23,469 nt of DNA from contig KN882724.1 in NCBI GenBank assembly GCA_000934455.1, positions 15,270 to 38,738 of the forward strand. Direction: 5' to 3'. This DNA is from Apostichopus parvimensis. Lineage: Eukaryota > Echinodermata > Holothuroidea > Aspidochirotida > Stichopodidae. The notes beneath the pieces are model-generated. The model was not told where the DNA came from and made no database searches. It worked only from the letters and a program-made list of their open reading frames with translations. The position numbers and the translations under genes were made by a program. Below, piece after piece: positions 12,401 through 19,166 of the stretch (positions are counted from its first letter, which is position 1; the number at the start of each line of letters is the position of its first letter).

Positions 12401-13070
12401 TTGTTTGCAAAGTACCTGTCTGAATATTGCCTTCGCTATGAAATTTTAGTCTCGATTTTACGAAAACTGCCTCGGATCTGACATTTGTCTGTTTTTCATT
12501 TAGTTTCAGAGGTAATTGCTTGCCCGTAGTCAGAATGACAGTATTTCTTCCCTGTCTCTGTTCGAAACGTCTAAAATCTCGCGGATGATCAAGTACTTTC
12601 TTTTGATCTGTTACAGTGCAAAGTACAGCGGTGGGAATTGTTAATATGCTCCCTTTAGCAATTTTGACCTTTCTGGCGTTCCTTATCTCCTTTATACGTT
12701 TCTGCAGTTCTGATAGAGAATCCAGTGATGACGTATGTGATGTGATTGAGATCGCATCAGAATGGTCTTCTCCTATGCCTTCTTCTTCTTCTGTATCGCT
12801 GTCAGGTTGACCAGATATGCGCGCAAAATTTGCTGACTTTTTGGATTTTCGTGGTTGATTTCGAGAATGAAAAAACAGTCTATTTTCATTTGGAATATTT
12901 TCATGACGTTGAAATGAAGTAGAAGGCCGTCTGTTATTAAAGATGATCGAATATCGCCTTCGACGACCAGTCGTTTTATTTAACGGACTATCGTTAGTGG
13001 ATGTATTTCTCATCTTGTCTTCAAAACGTTCCCAGCCGGGCATGTCACTTTTATCGCAGTTACCTTCCAT
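366..13070 (-). CDS. CNBD2: CNBD2-like cyclic nucleotide-binding protein, 10 coding exons, 3' end outside the window
   Basis: The whole gene as rebuilt from splice sites. Coding exons are 13070-11988, 11276-11194, 10248-10152, 8513-8439, 7161-7073, 6561-6488, 4507-4425, 3203-3120, 1687-1536 and 426-366. Every junction has GT-AG ends and matching phase, and the join gives 627 codons without a stop. Seen in the protein: residues 1-361 disordered and basic with RRxS sites; 362-389 basic amphipathic helix; 390-446 linker with the motif FDPDYFKAQRQ; about 447-575 a complete cyclic nucleotide-binding domain with cassette GELAILNNTRRASTV; about 585-627 the start of a second such domain. The order and motifs match the CNBD2 family, known in mammals as a sperm cAMP-binding protein. 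The symbol is a family call, not proven orthology. Probably a soluble cAMP-responsive protein; no kinase or channel segment is visible. Confidence 0.88.
427..1535. other. CNBD2-like intron, mostly unique sequence
   Basis: Intron between two ligand-domain exons. It holds a short GGGT run at 708-720, a perfect TGACGTCA at 686-693 and a CA-rich microsatellite at 1187-1227. No exon or repeat family recognised otherwise. Confidence 0.7.
1536..1687 (-). CDS. CNBD2: CNBD2-like gene exon, end of ligand domain 1 and link to domain 2
   Basis: Acceptor ctcgttatttag, donor CAA then gtgaga; 152 bases, phase 0 in, two bases out. It encodes DYEDIFMVSGGIKHVND at the start (the closing helix of domain 1) and then SLRFLKHWPISVLQNHPND, which looks like the helices that begin a second ligand domain. 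Confidence 0.93.
1793..2143. mobile_element. Possible hAT-like non-autonomous element
   Basis: The left end has CAGGGGCGGCTGAG from 1799; the right end, read on the minus strand from 2141, has TAGAGGCGGTGGCTGAG. The two share GGCGG and CTGAG in inverted order. The 8-base direct repeat GTTTTGTT at 1785-1792 and 2144-2151 could be a target duplication, though a few bases separate it from the CAGGGG end. There is no ORF inside. It lies in an intron of the CNBD2-like gene. Family by end sequence only. Confidence 0.4.
2152..3119. other. CNBD2-like intron, no feature seen
   Basis: AT-rich intron sequence with a (GA) run near 2797-2807. The 60-codon plus-strand ORF at 2544-2726 has no recognisable domain or splice context and looks like chance. 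Confidence 0.6.
3120..3203 (-). CDS. CNBD2: CNBD2-like gene exon, phosphate-binding cassette
   Basis: Acceptor aattcgttttag, donor CAA then gtgagtat; 84 bases, phase 0 both sides. It encodes ELAILNNTRRASTVLTEDDT and QLLCISVQ. With the Gly from the previous exon this is a full cassette: Glu529 sits where the ribose-contacting Glu is expected and Arg538 where the phosphate-contacting Arg is expected. Ala after that Arg is the residue usually seen in cAMP-type rather than cGMP-type sites (family knowledge). The RRAS of the cassette is itself a PKA-type motif. Confidence 0.95.
3360..3425 (-). repeat. Possible tRNA-derived repeat remnant (B box only)
   Basis: The minus strand reads CTGTTCGAGTCCTGCCACAGG, close to a pol III B box (GGTTCGANNCC). 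No A box was found at the expected distance; the upstream side is a C-rich tract (GGGGAGGGG on the plus strand). Confidence 0.35.
3756..3831. repeat. ATTGAT-type simple repeat
   Basis: Irregular array of ATTGAT and ATTGATAT units, in the intron after the exon at 4425-4507. Confidence 0.85.
4425..4507 (-). CDS. CNBD2: CNBD2-like gene exon, middle strands of ligand domain 1
   Basis: Acceptor tttttttctag, donor GGA then gtaagtca; 83 bases. Two bases complete Leu501, then 27 codons: VVSVLNIANGKKTPQAVAYL and NRGDSFG. The exon ends on the Gly that opens the phosphate-binding cassette, so the intron splits the GEL motif. Confidence 0.94.
4860..5765 (+). repeat. Three diverged copies of a dispersed repeat (left cluster)
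   Basis: Copies at about 4860-5235, 5240-5510 and 5530-5765 share an order of blocks: a phrase like agtcatccaagatacag, then accaaacaactt, aaccca, atcgagactgtaa, gtgtgatcatgtcagg, and a closing gttgatgagcgatct. The same blocks appear at 21130-22055 with better mutual identity. The first copy is interrupted by a 20-base minisatellite. No coding capacity. Repeat type not recognised. Confidence 0.65.
4967..5206 (+). repeat. 20-bp minisatellite, 12 units
   Basis: Twelve head-to-tail units of consensus CATGCATGTGATCAAGGCGG. The few differences are concentrated at fixed unit positions (C/T at 5, A/G at 10, T/C at 11, and the base after CA). Each unit holds GCATGC and TGATCA palindromes at its join, and alternating purine-pyrimidine runs. 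It grew inside a copy of the dispersed repeat, where single-copy relatives read gactgtgactgtgtgatcatcg. Confidence 0.95.
6205..6275 (+). repeat. tRNA-derived element head (SINE-like or tRNA pseudogene)
   Basis: Folds as a tRNA: acceptor GCGTCCA with TGGAGGC (one G-G mismatch), D arm, T arm CCGGG-TTCGAAT-CCCGG (perfect). Pol III boxes are present: A box TAGCCTAGTGG at 6212-6222, B box GGTTCGAATCC at 6255-6265. The anticodon would be ATA, but the anticodon stem has mismatches (A-G and C-A), so I do not call a functional tRNA-Tyr. About 45 bases of other sequence and then a TA-rich tail follow, as in a SINE. Confidence 0.65.
6322..6465. repeat. TA-rich microsatellite
   Basis: Long irregular (TA)n with GATA and GTTA interruptions. 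It directly follows the tRNA-derived element and may be its tail. It stops about 20 bases before the donor of the exon at 6488-6561. Confidence 0.85.
6488..6561 (-). CDS. CNBD2: CNBD2-like gene exon, first beta strands of ligand domain 1
   Basis: Acceptor gtatttcacag, donor ACGT then gtaagtat; 74 bases, completing Glu476 and leaving one base of Leu501. It encodes FGPGRAIVRQGHPPTTFYFI and then LYGT, the classic beta 1 to beta 3 pattern (phi-x-x-G-x-x-phi-V-R-Q-G, then FYFIL-x-G). Confidence 0.95.
6562..7072. other. CNBD2-like intron with poly-G run
   Basis: Holds a G-rich tract at about 6625-6648 and a C-rich inverted partner near 6761-6789 (ccccacccatgggggtgggg, a short palindrome). No exon or repeat family recognised. 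Confidence 0.6.
7073..7161 (-). CDS. CNBD2: CNBD2-like gene exon, N-terminal helices of ligand domain 1
   Basis: Acceptor gactttcgacag, donor GAAGA then gtgagc; 89 bases, phase 0 in, two bases out. It encodes VQIALRNIRAFATYPIRMQ and then VKLCRVGWLE. This gives the helical bundle leading to the first beta strand, with the conserved aromatic and Arg-Met pattern of the family. Confidence 0.92.
7162..8438. other. CNBD2-like intron, no feature seen
   Basis: AT-rich, with a short taattaag run near 7592-7613. No ORF, tRNA-like box or inverted-repeat element was found. Confidence 0.6.
8439..8513 (-). CDS. CNBD2: CNBD2-like gene exon, LSDEAKLIL..RTEKEL linker
   Basis: Acceptor ctaatttccatag, donor TAC then gtgagtgt; 75 bases, phase 0 at both ends. 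It encodes QRLSDEAKLILQKHPTERTE and then KELQY. A P-x-x-R-T-x-x-E pattern is common before the N-terminal helices of cyclic nucleotide-binding domains. Confidence 0.9.
8514..9280. other. CNBD2-like intron, no supported gene
   Basis: Contains a 95-codon plus-strand ORF at 8956-9243 that has no recognisable domain, no splice support and lies opposite to the intron. Treated as chance. Confidence 0.55.
9281..9744. mobile_element. Probable non-autonomous DNA element, limits uncertain
   Basis: Imperfect inverted ends: cataggcgtaggaggcgggg at about 9299-9318 against catacgcctatgcccc near 9694-9711. An outer right end, GGGCACGCCACTG, reads CAGTGGCGTGCCC on the other strand, a hAT-like terminus, ending at 9744. 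No matching left terminus or target duplication was found, so the left limit is a guess. Poly-C and poly-G tracts lie near both ends. Confidence 0.45.
9798..10126. mobile_element. hAT-like MITE with 8-bp target duplication
   Basis: Left end CAGTGGCGTATGAA, right end (minus strand) CAAGGGCGTAGGAA, so imperfect inverted termini starting with CA. An exact 8-base duplication GCTACTAT flanks it at 9790-9797 and 10127-10134, the length usual for hAT transposons. No transposase ORF. Inside are poly-G tracts and an imperfect direct duplication (ATGCAATTTGGTGC at about 9897 and again near 9970). It lies in a CNBD2-like intron, about 25 bases beyond the donor at 10151. Confidence 0.75.
10152..10248 (-). 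CDS. CNBD2: CNBD2-like gene exon, FDPDYFKAQRQ linker
   Basis: Acceptor ttcttctcttaaag, donor CAG then gtaagg. It is 97 bases: one base completes Lys389, then 32 codons including SHLSSGGTLMFDPDYFKAQ. This motif is typical of the stretch just before the first ligand domain in CNBD2-like proteins. A hAT-like element ends about 25 bases past the donor. Confidence 0.9.
10750..10972. mobile_element. Harbinger-like MITE made of tandem palindromes
   Basis: Inverted ends GTGCCAACAAAAATATTTTA on the left and GTGCCAAACAAAAAAATATG on the right (minus strand), flanked by a 3-base TAA at 10747-10749 and 10973-10975. A 3-base TAA/TTA duplication is typical of PIF/Harbinger elements. The interior holds about seven copies of the palindrome CGTAATTACG, spaced about 20 bases. 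No ORF. It sits in the intron between the exons at 11194 and 10248. Confidence 0.7.
11194..11276 (-). CDS. CNBD2: CNBD2-like gene exon, basic amphipathic helix
   Basis: Acceptor tttctttgacaacag and donor gtaagtga. It is 83 bases, starting in phase 0 and ending with two bases of a Lys codon that the next exon completes. It encodes RAVALGRFRR followed by AVRIVKICVKLCLWSLL. Basic residues alternate with hydrophobic ones, as in the helix that precedes the ligand domain in CNBD2-type proteins. Codon phase is the main evidence that it joins the large exon at 11988. Confidence 0.85.
11277..11960. other. CNBD2-like intron, no other feature
   Basis: Unique AT-rich sequence with one poly-G tract (12 G) near 11797-11808. 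The branch and pyrimidine region near the acceptor at 11277 look ordinary. Confidence 0.55.
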
Positions 13071-13098
13071 ACTTAGATGTTTTATATTCCCCTACTTT
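11988..13098 (-). CDS. CNBD2: CNBD2-like gene, large N-terminal exon with RRxS cluster
   Basis: Acceptor ctcttctcag at 13099; start codon at 13070-13068 with A at -3 and G at +4, and an in-frame TAG seven codons upstream. The coding part is 361 codons to the donor (AAG then gtgact) at 11987. The product is rich in Arg, Ser and Lys and looks disordered, with an acidic run near residues 92-105 and a charged stretch that may be helical at 117-140. PKA-type sites: RRYS41, RRPS50, RRNS247, RRGS287, RRSS308, RRQS320 and RRNT341. The donor is weak at +5, but its phase 0 matches the next exon. If it is not used, the frame reads eight more codons (VTILKKRD) to a TAA at 11963-11961. ATG at 13070 is chosen for context and the upstream stop. 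Confidence 0.85.
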
Positions 13099-13191
13099 CT
13101 GAGAAGAGATGAAATGACAAAAAATGACATGGTATAAATATAGGGAGCTTAAAAAAATTAGTGAATAATATTAATTGAATAAATCACTTAC

Positions 13192-13256
13192 ATCATTCTG
13201 ACATATATCTTACTGTTAAAAATTCCGTTTTCCCCACTGATTTCGTTGGATCTTGC
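13192..13256 (-). other. Probable 5' untranslated exon of the CNBD2-like gene
   Basis: The minus strand shows a strong donor (GAT then gtaagtga) at 13191, and 93 bases on a T-rich acceptor (tctcttctcag) at 13099. This makes a clean short intron, 13191-13099. The upstream limit is set by a possible acceptor (gactacag) at 13257; if this is the first exon it may begin farther upstream. Joining it in frame with the main ORF meets a TAG at 13094-13092, so it is best read as untranslated. It holds two ATGs, each opening a three-codon upstream ORF. No promoter could be identified with confidence. Confidence 0.5.
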
Positions 13257-13512
13257 CTGTAGTCAAGCTACTTAAATGGATGGATCAGGTGAAAAATATA
13301 TTTTTGGCTAATGAGAGAGGCATATTTTATTAATCATTTTTTTAAATTTAATTTTCATTCAATTCCTGCCCAGCGTCGTCGAGATAACAATATTAGAAGT
13401 TGACACTTTTCCTACCAAACGTGAACACGAATGACACCGGTGGAATCTCATAGAAGCACATTCACAATTTTTTCATGTTTTCTTCAAAATTTGGGATTGC
13501 GTGGGGGGTTGT

Positions 13513-13580
13513 GGGCGCTAGAGTCGAATCTGATCTCCTGATCTTATTAACATATCACATTACCAGTGAACTATAACATG
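13513..13580 (-). repeat. tRNA-derived repeat remnant
   Basis: On the minus strand an A box TAGTTCACTGG (13573-13563) is followed about 40 bases on by a B box-like AGATTCGACTC. Spacing fits a degenerate tRNA-derived SINE head. It lies upstream of the CNBD2-like gene. Confidence 0.5.
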
Positions 13581-15315
13581 CCTTGATCCGGGGGCGTTTA
13601 CACCTTAGCTAGTACTCTGATCCTCCCTGTGCATGGCGAGTGCTTAAGCGGAAGTGGTTTCCAGACGTATTGCGGAAGAGCAGCTCACGAGCATGCGCTC
13701 TAAATGTATAAAACATTTCTGATGCTGAACAAAACACATGTGTATAGGTTGTGTTATCATAATAAAGACTGTCATTGTGTAGTGTATACAATCGAATCGG
13801 CAAATTACATGTACCGACTTAACTGCGAGAAAGAAAGCTAGGCCCAGCCTAAACATGCTACATCTCAACTCCAACATCAAGATCTCGGGTTACCAATGTT
13901 CCTAGAGCATTTAAACAACAAAGCCTGATCTCGTGCTCGGGCTTGATCCCCCCCCCCCACCCCCTTGCCAAGATCAAAATTGAAGGATCAGATCCGGGTC
14001 TGATCTGTTTTTACACTACATCCTTGATCTCGAGCAAAGGATCTGATCCTGAGCAGGAGATAAAATCCGAATCGAGTGTAAAAGCAATCTTAGGCTGATT
14101 TTAGTCGACTATTTGTGCTAATCGCAAAGTTCAAGGTTGTTATTATTTAGCTGGTGTATGAAAACAGACAGATTATCTTTCATCAATGGAACTTTGTAAA
14201 ATTCTTTCAGAATTGGTTAACGAGATACCGTATTTCGTTATAAGGTATAATTATCACATGTAGGCATAATTCGGGATTGAAACTAGTAAAATGTGCGCCA
14301 AAAACGAAATGCAGATTTAACTCTTAAAAAACTTTAGCATCCTTCTATGGATGTACGGTCGTGTTGCGTCGCAAATGTTAGTATATTATAACTATTGCCA
14401 TGCAGTTAACACATTTCATTTACAAAGGGGTGGATTTTTTTTGTTGAGACGAAAATGTCAAGAAAATGTGATAAGCTATTTATGTTTCATAATTAACCTC
14501 ATTTATTAGATCGCTTCAGATGATTATGTCAATGATTGGCTTTTACATACTTTATCAATTTAACACTTTGAAGTAAAATTTTGAAAAAATTATTTACGAT
14601 GATAAAGTACGTCGTTTTGACAATTATGTTTGGCAAAATTCTATATTTATGTGAATTTAAAAAAAAAAGAACTTACGGACACGTGTAGCAAGAAAATTAG
14701 GTTAAACAACAGAAAACATGAAATTCTGGGCTTATACATGAATATGATGGACCATTACCGAAAAAAAAGAGGTTTGCATAAAACAAAAATGACTAGAAAT
14801 CAATGTTATTCGTCTATCTCGACTTAATGTCAGTTATTTTGCGGGCGAAGAAGAAACACAGAGATTATTGATTTCGCTTTATCATTTGCGATTGTTTTGT
14901 TACCTAATAAATATATATCATAGAAATTGATAAGGATGATATATATATATATACGATAAAAACTTTATAGATTACACCCAAATCAGTCCACAAGCTGCAT
15001 GAATCTTTTCTTCAAAAATTGTCTATGAATGTACATACAATTTTTAGGACTTCTTACACCAAGATATCTTTGTAAGTTTTAAAGCCGCCAGTTTTACAGT
15101 TAACACATACTTATGGTGTACGTGCGCAGGGGGTTTAAAGGCGCTCTGAAAGTGCATCATAATGTTTTTGAGAGATGCATACATTTTCTGGTATATAGGT
15201 AAAAAATTATGTTGAGATTCCTTTAATGTCACATTATACAAATCAGCATATACCAATGTTATGCCAATCAGGTATTAATTTACATTATGGATACATTGTT
15301 CTTAGGACATGCATG
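13581..15315. other. Intergenic, no gene supported
   Basis: Contains a GATC-rich stretch with short inverted repeats at about 13905-14060, poly-C (about 12) near 13949, and TA runs near 14938-14953. Short ORFs here on either strand lack domains and splice context. Confidence 0.55.
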
Positions 15316-15659
15316 CAGTGGCGTATATAAAAGGTTTATAGGGCCTCGCTTTAAAAGCAGAGCTGGGGACATGCAACGTTACTTCATCTAACAAAAACAA
15401 TTGCACTTGACACAAGGCAAACAAATTTCGCAGTATTGCAAAATGAAAAGGCAACCATGATAATGTTGGTATTGAACTCAACCAGGTAAACCAGACTAAG
15501 CATATTGTTACTCATTCAACTAATCATGAAGGAAAACATAACTGCAGTTTGTTGTCCTATTTGGCTCAAACTTTCGAAATTAAACCCTTGTAGGCCACTG
15601 GGCATTTGGGGGCCCTAGTTCAATGAACCTTTTGAATAGTATTTTGCTATACGCCTCTG
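15316..15659. mobile_element. hAT-like inverted-terminus element, no clear target duplication
   Basis: Left end CAGTGGCGTATATAAAA, right end (minus strand) CAGAGGCGTATAGCAAAA: 11 of the first 12 bases agree. No exact 8-base duplication is seen at the flanks (CATGCATG versus AGCACATA), so the ends may be older or rearranged. No ORF of transposase type. Confidence 0.5.
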
Positions 15660-17811
15660 AGCACATAGACATGTCTTTCAGAACACCATCTTGTGGTACA
15701 GGAATCTTTTGGCGCCCCATATGTAAACACATTTCCGATTTTGGAGTTTGCATGCTCTGTCAATAGAAACCCAAAGCACGCATATAAAACAAAGATACTA
15801 CCCAGCGCACTGCGACATTGTTGTACAAAAAATGTGAAAATTTGTCTTTCAACAAATTTTAAGACTCGTGCAGTTTTTCCCCCTCTAAGTTTGCAAACAC
15901 ATTTAAGCATGTAGCTGCATGCTTTAAGAAATACAATCAGTTTCTCAAGAAATGATATCAATATATTAGTTCAAAGATTGTCTGTTAGACAAAATGGCCG
16001 AGATAAACGTCCATAAATTAAAAAAAAACATCATCGTTAATGAGAGAAGCAATTATCCTTCACACCCGAGGGTGCCAATGAATTATTTGCGACTCTCCGT
16101 CCTTATAGGAGGAGAGAAACAGCATCTCCCAAAGAGACAATCATCCATATATTTCTCCTTGTTTATTTTATTTCTTCATTTCTTTATTTTCTCTCTCCAC
16201 CTCCCCATCTTTCTCTTCTTTCCTCTAAATCATAGCCCACGAATTAATTGTAGAAGAGACGTTCCCTGCAGTGTTCAGAGTACATATCAAATGACACATA
16301 AACATTTTAACAAGAATGTTCTTTCTACTCAGACAACATAAGTGTGACATTCGTATAGTACGCTGATTGATTCGTCCTGGTTTTCATTTCAACGTTCAGA
16401 GAATGTACTCTTGGGAAATATATAGAGGACTGCTTTTTATCTTTGACGTGAAGTTAGTGACGAAAACTTCATGATAGTAATTTTGATTGTCAAATTAGCA
16501 AAACAAAATGGAAATGTGAGGCCTAGTATTTAACCTACTTTCAACCCCAAATCATTTCTCGTGCACATGACATTCGCGTCAGGCAGCTCTGTCCATGTGA
16601 TTCCTTAAAGAACCACTTTTAAAAGAATTAAAGTCTTGATTTGTCATACCCCTAGAAATAAAATTTTAAGTGCTAGACCAGTATTTGTTCTTGCAGAGAT
16701 TCCGTTTTCAAGATATTCAACTTTTTGTTGTGCTAATTTCTCTGGTATGCTTCTTTAAGTCTAAATTGATGATGACGTCAGCTGATCAGTGTACAGGCCT
16801 TAACGTTAATGTTATTTTTTTTATATGATAATAACTCAATCAAACTAAGTTCTTTGAACTTAATATTAAGAACAAAGCATCCGTGTAGGACATCGCAACA
16901 CCAATTTTACAAATTTGTAACGCATTTTTAAACAAGTTATTGAGAACGTTATTAGTCTTATGTTTTCCACTGACTTATGAAGTTTTGTGTTACATCTGAA
17001 GAACTGACATAACTGCTTGTGTGTTAGAATACGAAGTCCAAATACTTCAATGCATCAACCTCGGTTGTTGAAAGTATCCTTCCTCAGAAAATGAAAAGTG
17101 GTATAGAAATGCAACCTCGACTGATAGCGGTTTCTTAACGTATACTGTAACATATGAAATTCGATTTTGTGGCTTACGTCGTCCGTTTTAAACTAGACCA
17201 GGATTTGATATCCTTTGTTCTATCAAACACGAGACAGTTTTCTACATTATCCGTAATATCAAATAAAACCACCACTATATGTGTTGTCTTTTTCGATATC
17301 CGAAAAGTGTTTTTTTTTTGGACTGAGAAAACTGTGCAAATAAAATCTATTTGCTAAATGTGGGTTTGGTACTACAACAATTTACAAGTCATGAATATGT
17401 TTACTTATATATCGCAAACTTTCTGCCACTAAAGTATAGAAAGAAATTCTTCTGTCATATTATCTTAATTAGTGTAAATATCCTTCTAAGGAGATTGGTA
17501 GTATATGAGTACAACAGAATGAGTACACGAGTACAAGTAGAATTTCGAGAAAAAAGGGCGAAAGTTGACAAGTTTAGTACTAAATTCAAACTTTCAAATG
17601 TCCAATCTTGGCCACTGTATCACTAACAAAACCAAACAATATTGTATGTATGTATATTAGATCCTCCTGCAAGCAGGAACTCGCGAAGAAGCCATCATTG
17701 GCTTATCAAAGCAGCAAGCTGACCGAAGTCAGTCTCTTAGATTCATATTTAACGTCCATGATTATGAATTGTCAATTGTCAACAACTATGTAACTGGAAG
17801 ACATACATTAA
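15660..17811. other. Intergenic, no gene supported
   Basis: Overlapping small ORFs at 15647-15961, 15994-16341 and 17154-17793 show no domain, no coding bias that I can judge and no paired splice sites. A perfect TGACGTCA is at 16773-16780. Confidence 0.5.
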
Positions 17812-17898
17812 TCTTGGAGTGACTCGAACTCGGGACCTTATGATTGAAAGGCATCGGCGTTAACCACTGAGCTAACTGAGTTAACCACTGAGCTAACT
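17812..17898 (-). repeat. tRNA-derived SINE head with duplicated A box
   Basis: Read on the minus strand: two A boxes TTAGCTCAGTGG, 21 bases apart, then a B box GAGTTCGAGTC at 17831-17821. The 21-base block TTAACCACTGAGCTAACTGAG (plus strand) is tandemly doubled at 17860-17898. The T-arm 3' side is degenerate, so it is not a working tRNA gene. A hAT-like CAGTGGCGTGTGAAG terminus lies just beyond, at about 17968. Confidence 0.65.
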
Positions 17899-17968
17899 TC
17901 TGGGAAAGTTTCCTAAATCCTGCCAATTTTGGCCCCCTGTATATTCTTAGAGCTTCACACGCCACTGG

Positions 17969-18298
17969 TAGGTTATAATGATAAAGGTTAACATGGACTC
18001 TGCAGAGATTACCAATGTAATTTGCTTCTGACATTGCTTCTTTTTCCTTCTATTTTTACAGAAGTAGGACTAAAGAAGCCCCCCCCCCCCTACTTCCCCT
18101 TGTGTGGATGTTTGTTTCCAACTCGTTGTCTATGCAAACAAAGCCACGCTAGTCGATGAGATGGATATAACTTAAAATCAGTCACGAGCGAAAACGTGAC
18201 ATTTGCTTCAAAAATTCACCAATCTGATTATTTCCTTTATTTAAATACTGTTGATGAAAACACATTACTAAGCCTGGAAATCTTACCTTGCTCTGAGA
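17969..18298. other. Intergenic, poly-C tract only
   Basis: A run of 10 C at about 18081-18090. Nothing else recognised. Confidence 0.5.
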
Positions 18299-18345
18299 AT
18301 ATATATATATATATATGTATATATTTGTTCTCTCTCTCTCTCTTC
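18299..18345. repeat. TA and TC microsatellite
   Basis: (TA)n followed by a short spacer and (TC)n. A donor-like sequence beside it (AGCAAG then gtaaga, minus strand) has no exon behind it. Confidence 0.85.
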
Positions 18346-18851
18346 AAGTTGCTCTTCATCAAATATACCAAAAAAAGGTCTGCCGAACTGGCGACGATGA
18401 TATATTTTAATGATATTCCTAGTTCTGTATTAACGGCAACGGTTATGAAGGGTGTGTAGGATGTACCAACGCGTACAAAAATAGCCTCACTTACAGTACA
18501 TTACAAGGAGAACAAAAACTCAGCAAATATTGTGGGCTGGTTACTATAGGGCCGAAGGGAGTCAATTACGGGGTCATGAATGGAGCACAAGGAGAGAACA
18601 AACAGGGCTAATTGTGGCATAAAGGCTACTTGGTAAATATATCCGTTCCACTACTACAAGCATGGATGGAGACTTTTTAATAGCAAAGAAACTTAAAGCT
18701 AAACGCTGTATACGGTGGTGAACAAACGTAAACTTAAAGGTGGTAGATCGTTGCATCATGTGACGTCTGATGAATATGCAACACGAAAGATGTCACTTCA
18801 CACAGTTGGGACAAATTTTTCTATACTCTAGTGTCATGTCCCGCTTCAGAG

Positions 18852-18936
18852 CACTCGTATTGTCAGTACGAGCAGTATGAATATCATGTTTCTATCAGAT
18901 CAAGGTTATGAACTGTTTGTACTGTCAATACCAGTG
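18852..18936. repeat. Short imperfect inverted repeat
   Basis: CACTCGTATTGTCAGTAC at 18852-18869 pairs with GTACTGTCAATACCAGTG at 18919-18936 (16 of 18 bases), with a 49-base loop. A second small pair, ATATCATG and CATGATAT, lies nearby. No mobile-element ends seen. Confidence 0.55.
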
Positions 18937-19141
18937 CTTTGAGAGCATGATATTGGAGTACAGTTTAGAGAGGTATTAGCATTGGGAAATTGTCCAAACT
19001 GGCTGGCCACTTCTGCCGCCGTACAGCACATATTCCGCAATTGCACTCTCAAACATGTGTCATTATTAGCAGTATTTTCTAGTACGATTTTAAGTAAGCT
19101 AACCTGTCACTTTTTTTTATCAAAACTGAAAGTAGGCCTAA

Positions 19142-19166
19142 GGGGGGGGGGGGGGGGGGGGGGGGG
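19142..19166. repeat. Poly-G tract, 25 G
   Basis: Uninterrupted run of G, the longest of several in the window. Assembly length may be unreliable. Confidence 0.9.

Noticed and set aside
15056..15115. Possible minus-strand exon before a gtaagaag donor
   Set aside because: The only attractive frame stops at the donor and no acceptor fits.
15994..16341. 115-codon plus-strand ORF with a hydrophobic stretch
   Set aside because: The hydrophobic part comes from a TTC/TTT-rich low-complexity run; nothing supports translation.
18496..18600. Possible minus-strand exon before gtaagtgag at 18496
   Set aside because: Stops in most frames, no acceptor with a good tract, no recognisable peptide.
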